Source: an uncultured Granulicatella sp.
GTDB lineage: Bacteria; Bacillota; Bacilli; Lactobacillales; Aerococcaceae
Assembly: GCA_937891475.1 (NCBI GenBank)
Contig: CALATC010000205.1
Coordinates: forward strand, 1 to 10,774
Direction of reading: 5' to 3'
DNA: 10,774 bases
Part shown: positions 6,605-10,774 of the stretch, one piece after another
How positions within the stretch are numbered: the first letter of the stretch is position 1
How the letters are laid out: each line of letters starts with the position of its first letter
Position numbers and translations under genes: made by a program
Notes under the pieces: generated by a model
What the model was told of the DNA's origin: nothing
What the model saw: only the letters and a program-made list of their open reading frames with translations
Database searches by the model: none

Positions 6605-6883
6605 ATGATTAGTAAACGTCAATTTTTTGTACATTTTATTTTAGAAATTTTAATTGCTAGTTTCTTTATTTTTTTAGCAGTACTACTTCTTCCCATTCGT
6701 GGTTGGGAATTTTCAACAATTTTTTGTTGCGTTTTTGCCACATTTAGTATTTCAAATGCTATTCGAATGTTAAATTCTTATCTCGCCATGAGAAAATTAA
6801 TCAATGAAACCGCAGATTTAATTGAAAAGAATTTTACATTTATGGAAACAGAAGATGAAGATTCTGATTCTCCAAAAGAATAA
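6605..6883 (+). CDS. Small membrane protein of unknown function
   Basis: This 92-residue protein has two hydrophobic segments (about 9-30 and 36-55), a short amphipathic linker (AMRKLINETADLIEKNF, 61-77) and a strongly acidic tail, ETEDEDSDSPKE. There is no recognisable catalytic motif and I do not recognise the family. It is a real gene because it has an extended -10 promoter, a GGGGAGGG ribosome binding site at good spacing, and a following gene 14 bp downstream on the same strand. The charge distribution suggests that both the basic N-terminus and the acidic tail face the cytoplasm. Function cannot be inferred from its neighbours: groES diverges from it and plsX converges on the operon. 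Confidence 0.75.
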   Translation: MISKRQFFVHFILEILIASFFIFLAVLLLPIRGWEFSTIFCCVFATFSISNAIRMLNSYLAMRKLINETADLIEKNFTFMETEDEDSDSPKE

Positions 6884-6897
6884 GAGAGGTTATCCAA

Positions 6898-7239
6898 TTG
6901 AATAAAAGAATCTTAATCTATTCTCTAGGAACTACTTTTATCCTTACAATTCTCGTTTTGCTTTATGGAAGCTTCACGAATAAATCTATGTTAGACTTTG
7001 TTTATATTGGAAATACTTTAACACTATTGAGTTTCCCTTTTTTAATCATAGGCTTAACTCTATTAGTTATTCAATCTGGAAACTTTGACTTTTTCCTTTA
7101 TAGTTTTCGTTCAAAGAAAAAAGAGTATATTCCACAAAAGAAAAAATCGTATCAGTCTATCATTCAATTTTGTTTATGGACTTTTGCATTGTTATGGATT
7201 ATTTCAATTCTATTAACATTCCCAACAATTTTTAATTAA
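6898..7239 (+). CDS. DUF3899-like membrane protein
   Basis: This 113-residue protein has three hydrophobic segments (about 6-24, 36-58, 87-108) and a basic cytoplasmic loop rich in Lys (RSKKKEYIPQKKK, 71-83). The sequence GNFDFFLYSFR at 61-71, just after the second helix, fits the G-x-FD...Y-S-F-R signature I associate with DUF3899 proteins of Firmicutes; this is from memory and was not searched. The start is TTG at 6898-6900, with GAGAGG upstream; no better ATG is available. It is the second gene of a two-gene operon and ends shortly before a strong terminator. Function unknown. Confidence 0.72.
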   Translation: MNKRILIYSLGTTFILTILVLLYGSFTNKSMLDFVYIGNTLTLLSFPFLIIGLTLLVIQSGNFDFFLYSFRSKKKEYIPQKKKSYQSIIQFCLWTFALLWIISILLTFPTIFN

Positions 7240-7245
7240 TCAACG

Positions 7246-7284
7246 AAAAAAGTGACGTCTGCCACAACAGCACGTCACTTTTTT
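7246..7284. terminator. Bidirectional terminator between the membrane operon and plsX
   Basis: A 13-bp stem AAAAAAGTGACGT/ACGTCACTTTTTT (7246-7258/7272-7284) with an inner CTG/CAG pair. A T-run follows the hairpin on either strand. It ends the plus-strand two-gene operon and, after repeat D, the recG-plsX transcript. Confidence 0.9.
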
Positions 7285-7294
7285 GTACTCTCTT

Positions 7295-7310
7295 AGAAAA
7301 GACTTTGCAT
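7295..7310. repeat. Remnant arm of a second cloverleaf unit
   Basis: AGAAAAGACTTTGCAT is an exact 16-bp direct repeat of 7365-7380, the left arm of cloverleaf D, 70 bp away. The bases after it (CCGAAACAGCAAAAT) resemble the third hairpin region of D (GAAACAGCAAAG), suggesting a decayed or internally deleted unit. Confidence 0.6.
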
Positions 7311-7330
7311 CCGAAACAGCAAAATCAATC

Positions 7331-7361
7331 TCTCAAACGCTCTCTCATAAACATCCGTTCA
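7331..7361. repeat. Conserved linker of the cloverleaf repeat family, copy D
   Basis: A diverged linker (AAACGCTCTCTCATAAAC at its core) between the terminator side and cloverleaf D, in the same relative place as the other linkers. Confidence 0.6.
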
Positions 7362-7369
7362 AACAGAAA

Positions 7370-7509
7370 AGACTTTGCATAGTAATACTAGTGATATAAT
7401 CAGCAGTGGCTGATTATATCACACAAAAAATTGAGACCAAGGCTCAATTTTTAGGCATGAAACAGCAAAGCTGTTTGCTGCCGTCGTCTATTACTATAAA
7501 GCAAAGTCT
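7370..7509. repeat. Cloverleaf intergenic repeat, copy D
   Basis: The closing stem is AGACTTTGC (7370-7378) with GCAAAGTCT (7501-7509), then ATAGTAATA (7379-7387) with TATTACTAT (7489-7497), with a 3-nt bulge AAA on the right strand. The inner hairpins are a perfect 14-bp stem GTGATATAATCAGC/GCTGATTATATCAC (7391-7404/7409-7422), AAAAATTGAG/CTCAATTTTT (7426-7435/7443-7452) and AAACAGC-AAA-GCTGTTT (7460-7476). It is the most regular copy. Its right arm supplies the plsX stop codon. Confidence 0.9.
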
Positions 7510-8515
7510 ATTTCTCGTTCTCCTCAAAATAGTCAACCAAATCTTTCACTACGCCACTTCGAACAATCGTATCAATTTGCTTCAACGCAAAATAAACACT
7601 ACTTGCACTAGAAGAACCATGAGCCTTCACTACAGGAGCCTTCAATCCAAATAATACTGCGCCCCCAAATTGAGAATAATCTAAAGTATTTTTCAATGAA
7701 CGGAAAGTATTCTTCAATAATAAAGCCCCTATTTTTCCGGTAATCCCTTGATTTAAAATATTTTCCTTTAATAAACTCATCATTGTTAAAGCTGTACCTT
7801 CAATCGTTTTTAAAACTGCATTTCCCGTAAAACCATCAGTTACAACAACATCCGCAATTCCATTTAAAATTTCTCTTGCTTCAACATTTCCAACAAAATT
7901 AATCGATGAATTTTCTTGAAGAAGTGGATACACACTTTTTACTAAATCATTTCCTTTACCTTCTTCAGTTCCATTATTTAATAAACCAACTGTTGGATTG
8001 TCAATCTTTAATACATATTTTGCATAGTACGAACCTAATACTGCAAATTGTTCTAAATTTTGTACTTTACATTGAGCATTTGCACCAACATCCATTAAAA
8101 TAAATTGACGATTTTCTTTTCCAACAACTGGTAAAACTGGCATTAATCCTGGACGATCAATTCCTTTAATACGACCAACAATTAATAAACCACTCGCTAG
8201 TAATCCACCAGTATTTCCTGCTGAAAATAGCGCATCTGCTTCGCCATCTTTCACTGCTTGAGCTGCAACTACCATAGAAGCATCTTTTTTACGACGAACA
8301 GCCTTAACCGGTTCATCTTCACTTGTTACTTTCTCACTACAATGAATAATTCTAATATTTGGCAGAGTTTCTGTCATCACTGCTTGAATACTATCTTGAT
8401 CTCCATATAATTGAAATTCATTTTCTGGATATTCTTTTGCTGCTTGAATAGCACCTGCTACAATTTCTTTAGGAGCGTGGTCTCCACCCATTGCATCAAT
8501 AGCAATTTTAACCAT
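7508..8515 (-). CDS. plsX: PlsX, acyl-ACP:phosphate acyltransferase
   Basis: This 335-residue protein has the usual length of PlsX, the peripheral membrane enzyme that converts acyl-ACP and phosphate to acyl-phosphate, the acyl donor for PlsY in phosphatidic acid synthesis. Family blocks visible are IAIDAMGGDHAP at 4-15, FSAGNTGG near 97-104, LMDVGANAQC, VVTDGFTGNAVLKTIEG and, near the C-terminus, FGGAVLFGLKAPVVKAHGSS. The ATG lies inside the last codons of recG (8-bp overlap), with the GGAGGAAG ribosome binding site also inside recG, so the two are translationally linked. The TAG stop sits in the terminal arm of cloverleaf repeat D. The acpP gene that often follows plsX is not present here; a convergent operon follows instead. 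Confidence 0.97.
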   Translation of the reverse strand: MVKIAIDAMGGDHAPKEIVAGAIQAAKEYPENEFQLYGDQDSIQAVMTETLPNIRIIHCSEKVTSEDEPVKAVRRKKDASMVVAAQAVKDGEADALFSAGNTGGLLASGLLIVGRIKGIDRPGLMPVLPVVGKENRQFILMDVGANAQCKVQNLEQFAVLGSYYAKYVLKIDNPTVGLLNNGTEEGKGNDLVKSVYPLLQENSSINFVGNVEAREILNGIADVVVTDGFTGNAVLKTIEGTALTMMSLLKENILNQGITGKIGALLLKNTFRSLKNTLDYSQFGGAVLFGLKAPVVKAHGSSSASSVYFALKQIDTIVRSGVVKDLVDYFEENEK

Positions 8516-10559
8516 TTAAAACTTCCTCCGTTTCACGACTTGTTTGTTCGATAAATTCTTGTATTTCTTTATAAGCTAAACTGTCCTCTTCTTCGATAAC
8601 AAATGTAATAGCATCTTCTCTTGCTTGTTCTAGTATATCATAATCTTGTACAATGTCAGCCACTTTAAACTCTGGAATTCCAGATTGACGAAGTCCAAAA
8701 ACATCTCCAGACCCACGTAATTCTAAGTCTTTCTGACTCAAATAAAATCCATCTGTTGATTCACACATAATTTGCATTCTTTGTTTTCCTTGCTCTGTTT
8801 TAGGTGATGCAATTAAAATACATGTCGATGCATGTTCTCCACGTCCTACGCGTCCTCTTAATTGATGTAATTGAGCTAATCCAAATCGATCTGCATCTAA
8901 TATGACCATTACAGTGGCATTTGCTACGTCTACACCTACTTCAATAACAGTTGTAGAAACTAGTACTTGTACTTCATTTTTTTGGAAGGCATTCATGACA
9001 CTTTCTTTTTCATCACTTTTTAAACGTCCATGTAATAAACCTACTGACAAACGATTTTCAAATCGTTTAGAAATCATTTCATAAATTTCTGTAGCATTTT
9101 GGACATCTAAATTTTCACTTTCTTCAATTAATGGAGAAATGACATAAGCTTGTCTTCCTGATTGGACTTGTTTTTCGATATAATCATATACTTTTTCCAA
9201 CTCTTGTTCTTTAACCCAAAATGTTTTAATTGGCTGTCTTCCTTTAGGAGCTTCTTTTAAGATGGATGTATCCATTTCTCCAAAAGTCGTAATGGCTAAT
9301 GTTCTTGGAATTGGGGTTGCTGTCATTTGCAGCACATTTACTCCTGTTCCTTTTTGTGCTAATTGCGCTCTTTGTTTTACTCCAAAGCGATGCTGTTCAT
9401 CAATGACAATGAAAGCTAAATCGTGATAAATGACATCTTCCTGGAATAAAGCATGAGTCCCCACTAAAAGTTGAAGTTCTCCCTTTTCTAATTGCTCTAA
9501 TAATTGCCGTCTTTCTTTAAGAGTTGTTGTTCCAGTAAGTTTTCCAACTTTGAGTTCTGTTTCTTTTGTTAAAGCACAAATGGTTTCGTAATGTTGATCT
9601 GCTAATAATTCTGTCGGAACCATTAAACAAGCCTGCTTTCCTGTTAAAGCAGTCGCTACCATTGCAATTGTAGCAACAACCGTTTTTCCACTTCCAACAT
9701 CCCCTTGTAATAAGCGACTCATTTCATAAGGCGCTCTTAAGTCATAGCAAATTTCATTGACTACTTTCTTTTGCCCTTCTGTTAATGTAAAAGGTAAAGT
9801 TTGAATAAATGCCTTTAATGCTGCATTTTTATATAAAATACTTTGTCCTTTTTGAGAATGATGTCTCTTCTTTTTTAAGCTCTGTAGTTTTAGTTGGTAA
9901 CAAAATAATTCTTGATACACTAATTGCTGTCTAGATTGTTTTGAATGACGTTCATCTTTTGGAAAATGCATTCCCTCCACTGCTTCTGGATACGATAATA
10001 ATTGTCTTTTTTTCTGTATGGAAGAAGGCAATGGATTTGGAATATTTTCTTTATACAACGGTAAAGCTGTTTGAATCAATTTCAACAATGTACTTTGTCG
10101 AATGGATTTATTCGTTCGATATACCGCTTCAAAATTGGACGTTTCTTCCATATCTTCTTTCGTAGAAATAATTTTCATTCCCATTAAAGTAGATCGTTTG
10201 GCATCCCATTTTCCAAAAATAATACATTCTTGATGTTGAATTAACTTATTTTTCAAATAGGGTTGGTTAAAAAAGGAAACTTGGATAACTTGTTCACCAA
10301 TCGCCATTCGACAGGATATTCGGTTTTTCTTAAATCCATAATAATGAACGACTGGTTCTGTTACAATGATTCCTGCTAATGTGACTTTTTCTTGATCCAT
10401 GATAGTGGAAACATCTCTTACTTGAAGGTCTTCGTAGCGAAATGGAAAATGGGTTAGTAAGTCATAAATGGTATCAATTCCTAAGTCATGTAATGGTTCC
10501 ATTCGTTTAGGTCCGACACCCGATAAAAATCTTACGGATTGAAATATTGTTTTATCCAT
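8508..10559 (-). CDS. recG: RecG, ATP-dependent DNA helicase
   Basis: This 683-residue protein is full length for RecG, the helicase that reverses stalled replication forks and branch-migrates Holliday junctions. The N-terminal wedge region (1-150) contains FLSGVGPKR at 11-19, FPFRYEDL at 38-45 and OB-fold sequence with GIIV and VHYYGFKKN. The helicase core has Walker A GDVGSGKT at 286-293, motif II DEQH at 387-390, motif III TATPIPRT at 413-420, STTVIEVGVDV at 535-545 and motif VI QLRGRVGRG at 566-574, then the RecG C-terminus with LRGSGDVFGLRQSG at 614-627. No key motif is missing. The start has GGAGGTGA at ideal spacing. It shares 8 bp with plsX; recG-plsX linkage is common in Lactobacillales. 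Confidence 0.98.
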   Translation of the reverse strand: MDKTIFQSVRFLSGVGPKRMEPLHDLGIDTIYDLLTHFPFRYEDLQVRDVSTIMDQEKVTLAGIIVTEPVVHYYGFKKNRISCRMAIGEQVIQVSFFNQPYLKNKLIQHQECIIFGKWDAKRSTLMGMKIISTKEDMEETSNFEAVYRTNKSIRQSTLLKLIQTALPLYKENIPNPLPSSIQKKRQLLSYPEAVEGMHFPKDERHSKQSRQQLVYQELFCYQLKLQSLKKKRHHSQKGQSILYKNAALKAFIQTLPFTLTEGQKKVVNEICYDLRAPYEMSRLLQGDVGSGKTVVATIAMVATALTGKQACLMVPTELLADQHYETICALTKETELKVGKLTGTTTLKERRQLLEQLEKGELQLLVGTHALFQEDVIYHDLAFIVIDEQHRFGVKQRAQLAQKGTGVNVLQMTATPIPRTLAITTFGEMDTSILKEAPKGRQPIKTFWVKEQELEKVYDYIEKQVQSGRQAYVISPLIEESENLDVQNATEIYEMISKRFENRLSVGLLHGRLKSDEKESVMNAFQKNEVQVLVSTTVIEVGVDVANATVMVILDADRFGLAQLHQLRGRVGRGEHASTCILIASPKTEQGKQRMQIMCESTDGFYLSQKDLELRGSGDVFGLRQSGIPEFKVADIVQDYDILEQAREDAITFVIEEEDSLAYKEIQEFIEQTSRETEEVLNG

Positions 10560-10590
10560 TTCTTCACCTCCAATAGTCTTATTCTTTTAT

Positions 10591-10619
10591 AGTTTAGAGA
10601 GGAAAAGAGATACTGTCAA
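10591..10619 (-). promoter_or_regulatory. Promoter of recG-plsX
   Basis: On the minus strand: TTGACA (10614-10619), 17-bp spacer, TAAACT (10591-10596). The -35 is perfect and the spacing optimal, 32 bp upstream of the recG start. Confidence 0.82.
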
Positions 10620-10644
10620 CTGTTGTTGTTTTTTTAATAATTTA

Positions 10645-10774
10645 TAGACAAGAATTTTCATAGTAGCAAGATCGCCAGCAGCCTCGCGAGCGAGTCTCAT
10701 GGCTAAAATTCGAGCCTAAGGTCTCGAATTTTATTTGAAACAAAGTACGAAAAAAAGACAAAAAGATACTACCT
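10645..10774. repeat. Cloverleaf intergenic repeat, copy E (opposite orientation, cut by the window end)
   Basis: Read on the minus strand it contains the family's second hairpin, AAAATTCGAG/CTCGAATTTT (plus 10705-10714/10723-10732), and the third, CTCGC/GCGAG (10683-10687/10690-10694), in the same order as copies A-D on the plus strand, with the flanking motifs GCCATGAGAC and GGCTGCTGGCG and a TAGTAG-type closing arm near 10661. The second-hairpin stem has an extra C-G pair compared with the other copies. The first hairpin (GTGATA...) is not recognisable and the outer stem cannot be completed inside the window. Confidence 0.7.

Noticed and set aside
7406..10165. Plus-strand open frames across repeat D, plsX and recG
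   Set aside because: They are antisense to full-length conserved genes or run from the repeat into plsX; none has a start signal or recognisable product.

Overview
The window is AT-rich with strong AGGAGG-type ribosome binding sites. It carries a CIRCE-controlled groES-groEL operon, a NiaR/NiaX niacin module and an overlapping recG-plsX pair. This points to a low-GC Gram-positive of the order Lactobacillales, perhaps a Carnobacteriaceae/Granulicatella-like or enterococcal relative; the genus cannot be fixed from sequence reading alone. No tRNA, rRNA, CRISPR array or transposase was seen.

Left part (1-2640, minus strand): a drug- or peptide-export module. A TetR-type repressor has a consensus promoter with an operator just downstream of it. 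It is followed by an ABC-2 permease, a BcrA/LanF-like ABC ATPase with a Glu in place of the Q-loop Gln, and the start of what looks like a second, exporter-type ABC subunit running off the window. Between tetR and the permease gene lie three ACATAC-N5-GTATGT-like palindromes whose centres are exactly 34 bp apart; a fourth lies at the tetR promoter.

Middle (2640-6560, minus strand): a niaX-niaR operon (niacin ECF S component plus niacin-responsive repressor) with an 18-bp perfect palindrome at its promoter, and groES-groEL behind a CIRCE element. A short plus-strand operon of two small membrane proteins (6605-7239) diverges from groES and converges on plsX. Right part (7508-10559, minus strand): recG-plsX, sharing 8 bp, behind a consensus-like promoter.

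The most unusual content is a dispersed intergenic repeat. Four full copies (2788-2924, 2964-3107, 4376-4519, 7370-7509) and one edge copy in the opposite orientation (about 10645-10774) each fold on paper into a cloverleaf: a bipartite closing stem with a 3-nt bulge and three inner hairpins. The stems are kept while their sequences change by compensating substitutions. At all three minus-strand operon ends in the window (niaX-niaR, groES-groEL, recG-plsX) the order is stop codon, cloverleaf unit(s), conserved linker of about 30 nt, rho-independent terminator. Within a locus the closing-stem sequences match one another; between loci they differ. I do not recognise this family and treat it as a candidate undescribed structured 3'-UTR element.
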